From Pseudoalteromonas sp. T1lg75 (lineage in GTDB: Bacteria > Pseudomonadota > Gammaproteobacteria > Enterobacterales > Alteromonadaceae), in NCBI RefSeq assembly GCF_002964705.1, contig NZ_PQCD01000049.1:342704-406703 (forward strand): a DNA stretch of 64,000 nt. Reading direction: 5' to 3'. The notes beneath the pieces are model-generated. The model had not been told where the DNA came from, made no database searches, and worked only from the letters and a program-made list of their open reading frames with translations. The translations under genes were made by a program, and so were the position numbers. This document shows, one piece after another, positions 35,830 to 50,445 of this stretch (position 1 is its first letter; the number at the start of each line of letters is the position of its first letter).

Positions 35830-36789
35830 ATGCCTGCAGCCGATTACAAGATGCACGAGGTTCACTGGTTGTTGGATATGTTCAACACCGTAGACGTTGG
35901 CCTGGTGGTGCTCGATAGACAATATCGGGTTTGTAGCTGGAATGGCTTTATGGAAAATCATTCCGGCTTGTTGCCAAGCGCGGTGCAAGGCAAGGAATTA
36001 TTTGAGGTCTTTCCCAGCATTGATGAGCACTGGTTTCGCACCAAAACCGAGTCAGTGTTTGTATTAAAAAACCGCTCTTTTACCATTTGGGAGCAAAAGC
36101 CTTATATTTTCCGCTTTAAGAACTATCGGCCGATCACCGGTAAAGCGGATTATATGTATCAGAACGCCACCTTTATTCCACTGACCAACACCCGTGGCGA
36201 GGTGACCCATATTTGTGTGATTATTTATGATGTCACCGACGAAGCGGTCAATAAGTTAGAGCTTGAAGAGGCCAACAGGTTACTGGAGCAGATCAGTCGC
36301 ACCGACAGCCTGACCCAGTTACCAAATCGAGGCTTTTGGGAAGAAACCCTGGATAAGGAGTTTAAGCGCTTAAAGCGTAACGGTGGTTGTGATTCCCTGC
36401 TGATGTTCGACATCGATCATTTTAAAGCCATTAACGATACCTACGGCCACGCCAGTGGTGATAAGGCACTGCAGCACCTGGCTGCATTGCTAAAGGGGAC
36501 GCTGCGCGAAAGTGATATGGCGGCCCGCTATGGTGGGGAAGAGTTTGTGGTGATCTTATACGATACCGACGCTCAAGGTGCCCTGGTGTTTGCCGAGCGA
36601 CTTAGACAACTGATAGCCAGTACCAAGGTGGTCTTGGAGGAGGTGCAATTGAGTATGACCATCAGTGCCGGTATCGCTCAATATCGCAGTGGTTTTTTAC
36701 AGTACCCGCAATGGATAGCGGCCGCCGACAAGGCGCTCTATCGCTCCAAGCAAGCTGGTCGTAATCAAACCACAGTGGCCGCAGACTAA
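35830..36789 (+). CDS. PAS-domain diguanylate cyclase
   Basis: This 319-residue cytoplasmic protein has an N-terminal PAS domain (about 15-135; VDVGLVVLDRQYRVCSWNGF) and a GGDEF domain with GGEEF at 235-239, the active form, which makes cyclic di-GMP from GTP. The RESD at 226-229, five residues before the motif, matches the inhibitory product-binding I-site. It lacks transmembrane segments. Translated directly after the CheC-type regulator, it probably receives its input through that protein or through the PAS ligand. The output would be biofilm or motility control, by inference. Confidence 0.93.
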   Translation: MPAADYKMHEVHWLLDMFNTVDVGLVVLDRQYRVCSWNGFMENHSGLLPSAVQGKELFEVFPSIDEHWFRTKTESVFVLKNRSFTIWEQKPYIFRFKNYRPITGKADYMYQNATFIPLTNTRGEVTHICVIIYDVTDEAVNKLELEEANRLLEQISRTDSLTQLPNRGFWEETLDKEFKRLKRNGGCDSLLMFDIDHFKAINDTYGHASGDKALQHLAALLKGTLRESDMAARYGGEEFVVILYDTDAQGALVFAERLRQLIASTKVVLEEVQLSMTISAGIAQYRSGFLQYPQWIAAADKALYRSKQAGRNQTTVAAD

Positions 36790-36810
36790 GCTCCTCTATA
36801 ACTGAGGCGC

Positions 36811-38319
36811 TTAGTTTTCGAGATCCAGCTCTGCGGCGGGGCAGCTGCTTAACTTTACTATGCTGCCATCGGCATTTTCTTGCTCCAGTCGCACGGGGAA
36901 TCCCCACAATCTGTGCAGATGTTTTAGCACCTCATCCTTGGAGTCGGCCAATGGAATACCAAGATGAGGAATGTAGCGCAGCGTCAGCGACCTGTCGCCG
37001 CGAATATCTATGTCATAGACTTGAATATTGGGCTCATGATTACTGAGGTTGTACTGGGCCGAGAGCGATTGGCGAATTTTTTGATAACCGCTCTCATCAT
37101 GGATCGCTGAGACTTCCAAATGCGGCTGTTGGCTGTCATCGACAATGGAAAACAACTTAAATTCACGGATCAGCCGTGGCGATAAAAACTGGCTAATAAA
37201 GCTTTCATCTTTAAAGTTCTGCATCGCAAAGTGCAGGGTTTCCAACCAGTCGCTCCCCGCGTATTCAGGAAACCATTTACGGTCCTCATCATCCGGATTT
37301 TCACAGATGCGACGAATATCCACCATCATGTTAAAACCCAAAGCGTAGGGATTGATACCTGAGTAATAATTACTGTTATAGGGGGGCTGATAAATAACAT
37401 TGGTGTGGCTTTGCAGTACCTCGAGCATAAAACCGTCGGTTAACTTGCCCTCGTCATACAGATGATTAAGCAGGGTATAGTGCCAGAAGGTGGCCCAGCC
37501 CTCATTCATGACCTGGGTTTGCTTTTGCGGATAAAAGTATTGAGAGATTTTGCGTACTATACGCACTATCTCGCGCTGCCAGGGCTCTAACAAGGGCGCA
37601 TTTTTCTCGACAAAATAGAGAATGTTTTCCTGGGGCTCCGAAGGAAAACGGGGGCGCTTTTTGCGCTTTTGTTGCTCGCTGGTAGGAATGGTGCGCCACA
37701 GTTCATTGACCTGAGACTGCAGGTAGTCGGCCCGCTCTTGCTGGCGCTTTTGCTCTTCATAGAGCGAGATTTGCTGCGGTCGCTTATAGCGGTCGACACC
37801 ATAGTTCATCAGTGCATGACAGGAGTCGAGAATGTCTTCCACCTCATCGATGCCGTATTTTTGCTCACACTCGGCGATGTAGTTCTTGGCAAACAGCAGG
37901 TAATCGATAATAGAGCCGGCGTCGGTCCAGGTTTTAAACAGATAATTACCTTTAAAAAAGGAGTTGTGGCCGTAACAGGCATGGGCCATCACCAACGCCT
38001 GCATAGCCATGGTGTTTTCTTCCATAAGGTAAGCGATGCAGGGGTTGGAATTAATGACTATTTCATAAGCCAGGCCCATTTGGCCACGGCGATAGTTTTG
38101 TTCCGTTTGAATAAACTTCTTCCCAAAAGACCAGTGGTTGTAGCCTATGGGCATACCGACGCTGGAGTAGGCGTCCATCATTTGTTCGGCGGTGATCACT
38201 TCAATCTGATTGGGGTAGGTGTCGAGTTTATAATGCTCGGCCACCCGCTTGATCTCTTCTCGGTATTGTTCCAGTAAATCAAAAGTCCAATCTGGGCCGT
38301 CACTTAAAGGCTTGGTCAT
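36811..38319 (-). CDS. SpoVR family protein (YcgB-like)
   Basis: This 502-residue soluble protein belongs to the SpoVR/YcgB family (WTFDLLEQYREEIKRVAEHYKLDTYPNQIEVITAEQ begins the domain; MNEGWATFWHYTLLNHLYDEG is the central hallmark with conserved His and Glu). Homologues are needed for spore cortex formation in Bacillus and are linked to stationary-phase or stress traits in Gram-negative bacteria; the reaction is unknown. It is the last gene of the three-gene set prkA-yeaH-spoVR, 14 bases after yeaH, whose members co-occur widely. Confidence 0.95.
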   Translation of the reverse strand: MTKPLSDGPDWTFDLLEQYREEIKRVAEHYKLDTYPNQIEVITAEQMMDAYSSVGMPIGYNHWSFGKKFIQTEQNYRRGQMGLAYEIVINSNPCIAYLMEENTMAMQALVMAHACYGHNSFFKGNYLFKTWTDAGSIIDYLLFAKNYIAECEQKYGIDEVEDILDSCHALMNYGVDRYKRPQQISLYEEQKRQQERADYLQSQVNELWRTIPTSEQQKRKKRPRFPSEPQENILYFVEKNAPLLEPWQREIVRIVRKISQYFYPQKQTQVMNEGWATFWHYTLLNHLYDEGKLTDGFMLEVLQSHTNVIYQPPYNSNYYSGINPYALGFNMMVDIRRICENPDDEDRKWFPEYAGSDWLETLHFAMQNFKDESFISQFLSPRLIREFKLFSIVDDSQQPHLEVSAIHDESGYQKIRQSLSAQYNLSNHEPNIQVYDIDIRGDRSLTLRYIPHLGIPLADSKDEVLKHLHRLWGFPVRLEQENADGSIVKLSSCPAAELDLEN

Positions 38320-38333
38320 AGTCGCCCCTCATG

Positions 38334-39620
38334 CTAAGCGCTTTGCGCCGTGGTGTTTGCACTTTTTTTAAAGAGTTCGCGGAAGATAGGATAAATGTCT
38401 TCCACCGAGGTGATGTGCTTAATGGCAAAGTTACCGAATTGGGCCGCCAATTGTTCATACTCGCGCCACAGGCTTTGATGGGCGCGATTGGTGATCTCCA
38501 CATAGGCGTAGTAGCGCACCATGGGTAAGATCTTGTTACTTAGCACCTCGGCGCATTGGGGCGAATCATCGGCCCAGTTATCGCCATCGGACGCCTGGGC
38601 GGCGTAAATATTCCACTCGCTGGAGGAGTAGCGGGCGGCAATGATCTGATGCATCAGCTTCAGGGCACTGGAGACTATGGTGCCGCCGGTCTCCTGAGAG
38701 TAGAAGAATTCCTGTTCGTCGACCTCCTTGGCCTGGGTATGGTGACGTATATACACCACCTCGATATCCTTATAGGTACGGGTCAGGAATAAGTAGAGCA
38801 GGATATAGAAGCGTTTGGCCATGTCCTTGGTGGCCTGATCCATGGAGCCCGAGACATCCATCAGACAAAACATCACTGCCTTGGAGGTGGGGTGAGGGCG
38901 CTTTTCATAGTTACGAAAACGCAGATCATAGTTATCGATAAAGGGCACCGCCGAAATCTGGCGCTCCAGCTCCTCTATCTCGGCAAGCAACTGATTGATG
39001 CGGGTTTGCTCCGGCACGGGTTGCTGCTCAAGGTGGATAAGTTCTTGTTTAAGCTCCGCCAGCTCGCGCTTTTTACCCGCGGTCATAGCCACTCGGCGTG
39101 CCAGTGAGCCCTGCAGTGAGCGGATTATATCTATGTTGCTGGGCACCCCTTCACTACAAAAGCCGGCTCTGTGGGTACGCATCTGCACCAGTTTGTCCAG
39201 GCTGTTTTCCTGTAAGTTGGGTAGCTCCAAGTCTTCAAACAGGAGATCGAGGTACTCGTCCTTGGAGATGGAGAACACAAAGTCATCCGTGCCTTCCCCT
39301 TGGTCGCTGGCTTCGCCTTCACCGGCGCCACCGCTTTGGCCCGCGGGAGGACGCTTGATCCTATCGCCGGCATTAAACTGATCATTGCCCGGGTGCACCT
39401 GCTCGCGAAAGCCGCCCTTGCCCTGATGAAACACCGGCTCCTTTATGTCCTTGGCGGGAATGGAGATGCTCTCGCCGCTGGACACGTCGGTGACACTGCG
39501 TTTGTTTATGGCGTCTGAAACGGCTTCCTTAATTTGCTTTTTATAGCGTCGAATAAAACGTTGACGATTAAGCGTGCTTTTATTCTTGCCGTTCAGGCGC
39601 CTATCGATAAAGTGCGCCAT
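38334..39620 (-). CDS. yeaH: YeaH/YhbH family protein (DUF444, von Willebrand A-like)
   Basis: This 428-residue protein starts with a basic region ([19 protein letters not shown]), has a Gly-rich linker around 95-112, and a von Willebrand A-like domain with a metal-site motif DVSGSMD at 255-261. The family partners with the kinase PrkA in stress adaptation. It lies 29 bases after prkA and 14 before the spoVR gene, so all three form one operon. It could be a substrate or a scaffold; the sequence does not decide. Confidence 0.95.
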   Translation of the reverse strand: MAHFIDRRLNGKNKSTLNRQRFIRRYKKQIKEAVSDAINKRSVTDVSSGESISIPAKDIKEPVFHQGKGGFREQVHPGNDQFNAGDRIKRPPAGQSGGAGEGEASDQGEGTDDFVFSISKDEYLDLLFEDLELPNLQENSLDKLVQMRTHRAGFCSEGVPSNIDIIRSLQGSLARRVAMTAGKKRELAELKQELIHLEQQPVPEQTRINQLLAEIEELERQISAVPFIDNYDLRFRNYEKRPHPTSKAVMFCLMDVSGSMDQATKDMAKRFYILLYLFLTRTYKDIEVVYIRHHTQAKEVDEQEFFYSQETGGTIVSSALKLMHQIIAARYSSSEWNIYAAQASDGDNWADDSPQCAEVLSNKILPMVRYYAYVEITNRAHQSLWREYEQLAAQFGNFAIKHITSVEDIYPIFRELFKKSANTTAQSA

Positions 39621-39649
39621 AAAATTCCCCTCAACTTACTTCAAAGGTG

Positions 39650-41572
39650 CTACTGAGATTTGCGTACACGCAAGTACCACTCGGATAACAACCTTACTTG
39701 TTTCTGGGTGTAGCCCTTGGCTACCATGCGATTAACAAAGTCTTCGTGTTTCTTCTGATCTTCCGCCGAAGTTTTGGCATTGAATGAAATAACCGGTAGC
39801 AAATCCTCGGTATTGGAGAACATTTTCTTCTCTATTACGGTACGAAGCTTCTCGTAGCTGGTCCACAAGGGGTTTTTACCATTGTTGTGAGCCCGAGCCC
39901 GCAATACAAAGTTGACGATTTCATTGCGGAAGTCCTTGGGATTGGAAATACCCGCGGGTTTTTCAATTTTTTCCAGCTCTGCATTAAGGGCGGCACGGTC
40001 AAATAGCTGCCCCGTATCCGGGTCGCGGTATTCCTGATCTTGAATCCAAAAGTCCGCATAGGTGACATAGCGGTCGAAAATATTTTGACCATATTCGGAG
40101 TAGGACTCCAGGTAAGCAGTTTGCAGCTCTTTACCGATGAATTCGACGTATTGGGGGATCAGGTAACCCTTAAGGTGCGATAAATAACGCTCTTGAACCT
40201 CGGCGCTGTATTGTTCTCGCTCTATTTGTTGCTCAAGGACATAAAACAGATGCACCGGGTTGGCCGCCACTTCGCTGTGATCAAAGTTAAAGACTCGCGA
40301 CAAAATCTTAAAGGCGAAACGAGTGGACAGCCCGGTCATGCCCTCATCGACACCGGCATAGTCGCGGTATTCCTGATAGGACTTAGCCTTAGGATCTGTG
40401 TCTTTGAGGCTTTCGCCGTCATAAACCCGCATTTTTGAGTAAATACTGGAGTTTTCCGGCTCTTTAAGGCGCGATAACACCGAGAATTTGGCCAGCGTCT
40501 CAAGTGTGCCGGGAGCACAAGGCGCATCACTTAGTTCACTGTTTTTAAGCAGTTTATCGTAAATTTTTACCTCTTCGGTGACGCGTAAACAATAAGGCAC
40601 TTTGACGATATAAACCCTGTCGAGGAAAGCCTCATTATTTTTGTTGTTTTTAAAGGTTTGCCATTCCGACTCATTGGAGTGGGCGAGAATGATGCCGCTA
40701 AAGGGCAGGGCGGAAATGCCTTCGGTGCCGTTATAGTTGCCTTCCTGAGTCGCCGTCAGCAGCGGGTGCAACACCTTGATGGGCGCCTTAAACATCTCCA
40801 CAAATTCCATTAAGCCTTGGTTGGCAAGGCACAGCGCGCCGGAGTAGGCATAGGCATCGGGGTCGTTCTGGGCAAAATGTTCCAGCTTACGAATATCAAC
40901 CTTACCCACCAGGGCAGAGATATCCTGGTTATTCTCATCGCCAGGCTCGGTTTTGGCGATGGCGATTTGATTTAAAATAGAGGGGTAGCGTTTGACCACC
41001 CGAAACTGACTGATGTCGCCGTTGTATTCTTTTAAGCGTTTCGCCGCCCAGGGTGACATTATGGTGCGTAAATAGCGCTTTTTGATGCCATATTCGCTCT
41101 CTAATAAGTCACCATCTTCCATGGCATTAAAAAGGCTCAGTGGATGATCATTAACCGGCGAGCCTTTTAAACAATAAATAGGGACCTGTTGCATCAGGTA
41201 TTTCAATTTTTCGGCTATGGATGACTTACCACCCCCAACCGGACCAAGTAAATAGAGCACTTGTTTATATTCTTCAAGGCCTTGGGCCGCATGTTTGAGA
41301 TAAGACACGATTTGCTCTATGGCATCCTCCATGCCATAAAACTCGCTGAAAGCGGGGTAGCGAGCGATCACCCTGTTAGAGAATAAGCGACTGAGTACCG
41401 AGTCTTGCGAGGTGTCAATCATCTGTGGCTCGCCGATGGCCGTCAGCAGCCTTTCGGCAGCCGTGGCGTAGGCTGTTTTATCTTGTTTGCACAGCTCTAA
41501 AAACTCGCTAACGCTGTATTCTTCTTCTTGGGATGCCTCAAAGCGAGATTGGTAATGCTCAAATATTGTCAT
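39650..41572 (-). CDS. yeaG: PrkA-type serine protein kinase (YeaG-like)
   Basis: This 640-residue protein has an AAA+ module with P-loop GPVGGGKSS at 110-118 and the C-terminal PrkA kinase-like domain. Relatives act in nitrogen starvation and stationary-phase stress. I use the ATG at 41572, giving MTIFEHYQSRF as in other family members and preceded by GGAGG; a longer reading from 41620 adds 16 unlikely residues. It is the first gene of prkA-yeaH-spoVR; the 138-base gap to the sodB terminator should hold the promoter, possibly one used in stationary phase. Confidence 0.96.
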   Translation of the reverse strand: MTIFEHYQSRFEASQEEEYSVSEFLELCKQDKTAYATAAERLLTAIGEPQMIDTSQDSVLSRLFSNRVIARYPAFSEFYGMEDAIEQIVSYLKHAAQGLEEYKQVLYLLGPVGGGKSSIAEKLKYLMQQVPIYCLKGSPVNDHPLSLFNAMEDGDLLESEYGIKKRYLRTIMSPWAAKRLKEYNGDISQFRVVKRYPSILNQIAIAKTEPGDENNQDISALVGKVDIRKLEHFAQNDPDAYAYSGALCLANQGLMEFVEMFKAPIKVLHPLLTATQEGNYNGTEGISALPFSGIILAHSNESEWQTFKNNKNNEAFLDRVYIVKVPYCLRVTEEVKIYDKLLKNSELSDAPCAPGTLETLAKFSVLSRLKEPENSSIYSKMRVYDGESLKDTDPKAKSYQEYRDYAGVDEGMTGLSTRFAFKILSRVFNFDHSEVAANPVHLFYVLEQQIEREQYSAEVQERYLSHLKGYLIPQYVEFIGKELQTAYLESYSEYGQNIFDRYVTYADFWIQDQEYRDPDTGQLFDRAALNAELEKIEKPAGISNPKDFRNEIVNFVLRARAHNNGKNPLWTSYEKLRTVIEKKMFSNTEDLLPVISFNAKTSAEDQKKHEDFVNRMVAKGYTQKQVRLLSEWYLRVRKSQ

Positions 41573-41710
41573 AGCGACCTCCAAGTAACCCGAAGCTAAG
41601 ATGAAAAGGCAAAGATGCAACTCGGTTACTTAAAGCGTAGACAGTGTTATAGAAATTTGCGAAATATATTAGGAATTTAGTCCCCTGATTTGGCGTTGGC
41701 CGCGGACATA

Positions 41711-41748
41711 AAAAAAGCCTCGTTGTACACCGACAACAAGGCTTTTTT
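41711..41748 (-). terminator. Rho-independent terminator after sodB
   Basis: AAAAAAGCCTCGTTGT at 41711-41726 pairs with ACAACAAGGCTTTTTT at 41733-41748 with one mismatch. On the minus strand a T run follows, about 50 bases past the sodB stop. Confidence 0.92.
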
Positions 41749-41799
41749 GGCCATTAAGTCAAGGTGAAATTAATTCACCTTAAGATTAATGTCTGGCGA

Positions 41800-42384
41800 T
41801 TAAGCTGCGAAGTTTTGGTTCGCGAAATCCCAGTTAACTAGTGCCCAGAAACCTTTAAGGTAATCAGGACGCACGTTACGGTAATCGATGTAGTAAGCGT
41901 GTTCCCACAGATCCACAGTTAGGATAGGTGTTAGGCCAGCTTCAGTTAGCGGAGTTGCTGCATTTGAAGTGTTAACGATGTCTAGTGAGCCATCGGCAGT
42001 CTTAACTAACCAAGTCCAGCTTGAACCGAAGTTGTTTACTGCTTTATCGTTGAAAGCTTCTTGGAACGCTTCGAATGAACCCCATTTAGCGTTGATAGCG
42101 TCGGCAACAGCGCCTGTTGCTACACCACCGCCATTTGGAGATAGGCTGTGCCAGTAGAAAGTGTGGTTCCAGATTTGCGCAGCATTGTTGAAAACACCGC
42201 CTTCTGATGAACATACGATCTCTTCTAGTGATTTACCTTCGAAATCAGTACCTTCGATTAAGCCGTTTAACTTTACTACGTAAGTGTTGTGGTGCTTACC
42301 GTGGTGGTACTCAAGAGTTTCTTGAGAAATATGCGGCTCAAGTGCGTTGATTTCATACGGTAGTGACGGTAGTTCAAATGCCAT
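41800..42384 (-). CDS. sodB: Superoxide dismutase, iron type
   Basis: This 194-residue enzyme turns superoxide into oxygen and hydrogen peroxide. Metal ligands are His27, His73, Asp157 and His161 (DLWEHAYY), and the [11 protein letters not shown] segment with Gln69 marks the iron-type enzyme. The start at 42384 gives [10 protein letters not shown] as in other FeSODs, with GGAG eight bases upstream; a longer frame from 42396 would put the ribosome site inside the coding region. It is transcribed alone, divergent from grxD. Confidence 0.98.
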   Translation of the reverse strand: MAFELPSLPYEINALEPHISQETLEYHHGKHHNTYVVKLNGLIEGTDFEGKSLEEIVCSSEGGVFNNAAQIWNHTFYWHSLSPNGGGVATGAVADAINAKWGSFEAFQEAFNDKAVNNFGSSWTWLVKTADGSLDIVNTSNAATPLTEAGLTPILTVDLWEHAYYIDYRNVRPDYLKGFWALVNWDFANQNFAA

Positions 42385-42722
42385 GTTTTTCTCCATCTGT
42401 CTTTATTTGAAAAAGGGCTTTAGGCGGGCGCATGTTTGCGCTCGGTATACTGAAAGCCATTATAGTGGTACTATAATTCCCGAGTATTTTACTCAAGTTT
42501 AAACAAACAGCAACGCTTTAAGAAGTGTAAGCTATTCTCGCTTTTACCAATGTTAGCAAGCATGGCACGATTTTTCGTTAACTTTGCGGGAAAAATAGCC
42601 CGCGTGTTTGCCCAAGGAAACTATCAAGCGTTGGCCGTTTGCTTTAACATACCCTAAACATTGTGGTCGCGGTGGTGGTTTTCAATACAGACCAGCACCG
42701 AAAATAGAAATTGAGGTTGTTA
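42385..42722. other. Divergent intergenic region between sodB and grxD
   Basis: This 338-base gap holds a perfect palindrome TATAGT-GGT-ACTATA at 42461-42475. On the minus strand it overlaps a TATAAT (-10-like) element (complement of 42458-42463), so it may be part of the sodB promoter and operator. The rest shows no coding frame or RNA gene that I can support. Confidence 0.5.
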
Positions 42723-43064
42723 ATGGAAACCATTGATAAAATTAAACAGCAAATTGCCGAAAACCCGATTCTGCTTTATATGAAGGGCTCGCCTAAGCTA
42801 CCAAGTTGTGGCTTTTCGTCTCAGGCAGCGCAAGCGATGATGTCGTGTGGTGAGCAGTTTGCTTATGTTGATATCTTGCAGAACCCGGATATCCGCGCCG
42901 AGCTACCTAAATATGCCAACTGGCCAACCTTCCCACAGTTATGGGTTGAAGGCGAGTTGATCGGCGGTTGTGACATTATTATCGAGATGTTCCAACGCGG
43001 TGAATTACAGCCACTAATCCAAGAAACTGCCGCTAAGTATAAAGAAGCGGACAGCGCTGAATAA
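42723..43064 (+). CDS. grxD: Monothiol glutaredoxin, Grx4 type
   Basis: This 113-residue protein has the monothiol active site CGFS in LPSCGFSSQA, with the surrounding ILLYMKGSPKLP and the glutathione-binding WPTFPQLWVEGELIGGCDI. Such glutaredoxins bind a shared [2Fe-2S] cluster with glutathione and help iron-sulfur delivery and iron sensing. The ATG at 42723 follows GAGG by six bases. Sitting opposite sodB fits an iron and oxidative stress theme. Downstream are a 13-base tandem repeat and a terminator. Confidence 0.97.
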   Translation: METIDKIKQQIAENPILLYMKGSPKLPSCGFSSQAAQAMMSCGEQFAYVDILQNPDIRAELPKYANWPTFPQLWVEGELIGGCDIIIEMFQRGELQPLIQETAAKYKEADSAE

Positions 43065-43070
43065 ACAAAC

Positions 43071-43122
43071 GGATATCCCTTCTGGGTATCCCAGCCGGGT
43101 ACCCCAGCAGGGTATCCCGTTG
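43071..43122. repeat. Four-copy 13-bp tandem repeat after grxD
   Basis: Four consecutive 13-base units start at 43071, 43084, 43097 and 43110, with core GGGTATCCC (variants GGATATCCC and GGGTACCCC). The core is nearly palindromic, so single-strand folding is possible. The repeat lies between the grxD stop and the terminator. Confidence 0.85.
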
Positions 43123-43144
43123 ATAAACGCGAAAAAGAATAATT

Positions 43145-43171
43145 AAGCCGGCATCCGCCGGCTTTTCTTTT
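43145..43171 (+). terminator. Rho-independent terminator after grxD
   Basis: AAGCCGGC at 43145-43152 pairs with GCCGGCTT at 43157-43164 around ATCC, followed by a T-rich tail (TTTTCTTTT). Confidence 0.88.
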
Positions 43172-43244
43172 GCTCTCCTTTCTATCTCGCCAGCATCTAT
43201 TACACTTTCACCTAGGCATTCTTTGGCGAAAATGGAAACAGGTG

Positions 43245-44180
43245 ATGTTCTCAGTACCAGGTAAGGGCATTGTGCTGCTACTGTGCACAGTGATTGGCTT
43301 CGCGGCAGGTTGGCCAACTAACAGCAAAGCTGCAGAAACGGCGAAGCAAGCGACTTTGGAATACCAGCTCGATAATCAAGATTATCGCTATCTTGGCACC
43401 TGGCAGGGCGCCATCTTGACCTTTGATGGTCGGCGGGAATCTAAGGTGGTGATCGCGACTTTGGACTGGCCTCCCTACATAGGCCGGCAAGAATGCCAAG
43501 GCGGCTGGCTGCTGCAATATATGGCGGCGGTGATGATAGAGGCCGGCTACAATCCCGAATTTCGCTTCTTACCCTGGGCACGCGCGGTGCGCATGGCTGA
43601 GTTGGGACATGTCGATATTCTCGCTCCCGAATATGAGATAGAAGCTTCGGCACCGTCCGATGTGGTTTTGGGTAATACCCGCTTGCAGCATCTGGCCTTG
43701 TCTGCTCCCTACGCCCACACTCCCGTGCATTATATTAGTGCCGCCGACAGCGAGCTCACCCAGGCGCCGGCTCCTCAGTCCTTGTCCAATTATGCCGTGG
43801 GCGTTGTGCGCGGCTACCAAAATGCTCCCGAGGTGGACAAAGTGCTCGACAGTGGCCGCGTGATTGTGCAACAAGCCATAGACGACAGCCAGAACCTGCA
43901 ATTGTTACTTTCGGGGCGAGTCAACCTGATCGTGGCCGATCCCCTGGTGATAAACACCCTGGCTGAGCGTCAGAATGTCGCCAGCGACGGCTACCGAGTC
44001 TTGCAACCGGCTATCACCGAGCAGCCCTTGTACTTTGCGTTGTCAACGGCGCGGCCTCAGTGGCAGCAACTCATGGCGGATATCAACCAGGCTATTAGGC
44101 AGGTGCATACTCACGCACTGCGTACACAAATCATGCACCGGCTTGCCCAAAGGTGTCCTGCTTCTATGTTAAATGAGTGA
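43245..44180 (+). CDS. Periplasmic substrate-binding protein (SBP_bac_3-like), orphan
   Basis: This 311-residue exported protein has a signal peptide (hydrophobic IVLLLCTVIGFAAG) and a type-3 binding-protein fold: VVIATLDWPPYIG opens the domain, then WLLQYMAAVMIEAGYNPEF, LPWARAVRMAELGHVDILAP and GVVRGYQN. It resembles amino-acid or polar-solute binding proteins, but no transporter genes are near. I use ATG at 43245 (GTG three bases earlier is possible); a longer frame from 43170 would begin inside the grxD terminator. It could supply a sensor or enzyme elsewhere. Function beyond binding is unknown. Confidence 0.82.
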   Translation: MFSVPGKGIVLLLCTVIGFAAGWPTNSKAAETAKQATLEYQLDNQDYRYLGTWQGAILTFDGRRESKVVIATLDWPPYIGRQECQGGWLLQYMAAVMIEAGYNPEFRFLPWARAVRMAELGHVDILAPEYEIEASAPSDVVLGNTRLQHLALSAPYAHTPVHYISAADSELTQAPAPQSLSNYAVGVVRGYQNAPEVDKVLDSGRVIVQQAIDDSQNLQLLLSGRVNLIVADPLVINTLAERQNVASDGYRVLQPAITEQPLYFALSTARPQWQQLMADINQAIRQVHTHALRTQIMHRLAQRCPASMLNE

Positions 44181-44282
44181 TGAATACTTATTCTTATTTT
44201 GAATAATTATGCGTTTTTTGATTTGTTTACGTTAACGTAAACAGCATCTTAACCTTGACGTTGCTTGGCGGTTTTTTATTTT

Positions 44283-44296
44283 TGACACTGGTGTCA
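44283..44296. promoter_or_regulatory. Palindrome TGACACTGGTGTCA upstream of gltB
   Basis: The outer six bases on each side are perfectly complementary (TGACAC / GTGTCA). It is similar to the TGATACCGGTGTCA site in the pgi region. It may be the site of a LacI-type or another dimeric regulator. Confidence 0.4.
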
Positions 44297-44385
44297 TGTT
44301 AAAAATAACGAATATAAAGCGGATAAATGGTACAAAGTGTTTACTTTTTTGAGTGCTTGCAAATAATGAAAAATATTCAAGATTG

Positions 44386-44399
44386 TGAATATGTATTCA
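44386..44399. promoter_or_regulatory. Possible ArgR box ahead of gltBD
   Basis: TGAATATGTATTCA agrees with the ArgR half-site pattern TGAAT-N4-ATTCA. ArgR is a known regulator of gltBDF in Escherichia coli. In an AT-rich region one match may be chance, so confidence is modest. Confidence 0.4.
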
Positions 44400-44514
44400 T
44401 TATTTCGTTGACACTCCAGAGGCAAAGGGTTAGCGTTGACGGTCCGCTAGCACCATAGCAAGGGTCAACAATTGCCACGCTAGCACGCAGTAGCAATGGG
44501 GAGAGGGGTCCAAA

Positions 44515-50396
<5,882 letters not shown>

Positions 50397-50419
50397 TTTT
50401 GGAAAACCTTGGAAGCAGC

Positions 50420-50445
50420 AAAGCGGGCATCAGCCCGCTTTTTTT
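50420..50445 (+). terminator. Rho-independent terminator of gltBD
   Basis: AAAGCGGGC at 50420-50428 pairs with GCCCGCTTT at 50433-50441 around ATCA, followed by T residues to 50445. The tail runs into the recN stop codon, TTA on the plus strand at 50444-50446. Confidence 0.92.

Larger units (their letters stand above)
44181..44514 (+). other. gltB promoter region
   Basis: This 334-base AT-rich gap precedes gltB. It contains a perfect-style palindrome TGACACTGGTGTCA at 44283-44296 and a sequence TGAATATGTATTCA at 44386-44399 that fits an ArgR box. Weaker ArgR-like matches are at 44181-44194 and 44200-44213. No open frame is supported. Confidence 0.55.

Noticed and set aside
41573..41620. Sixteen extra N-terminal residues on the PrkA-type kinase
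   Set aside because: Family members begin at the later ATG, which has GGAGG upstream; the extra residues are hydrophobic and not conserved.
43071..43122. A miniature CRISPR or transposon end
   Set aside because: The 13-base units have no spacers and there are no transposase genes, so I list it only as a tandem repeat.
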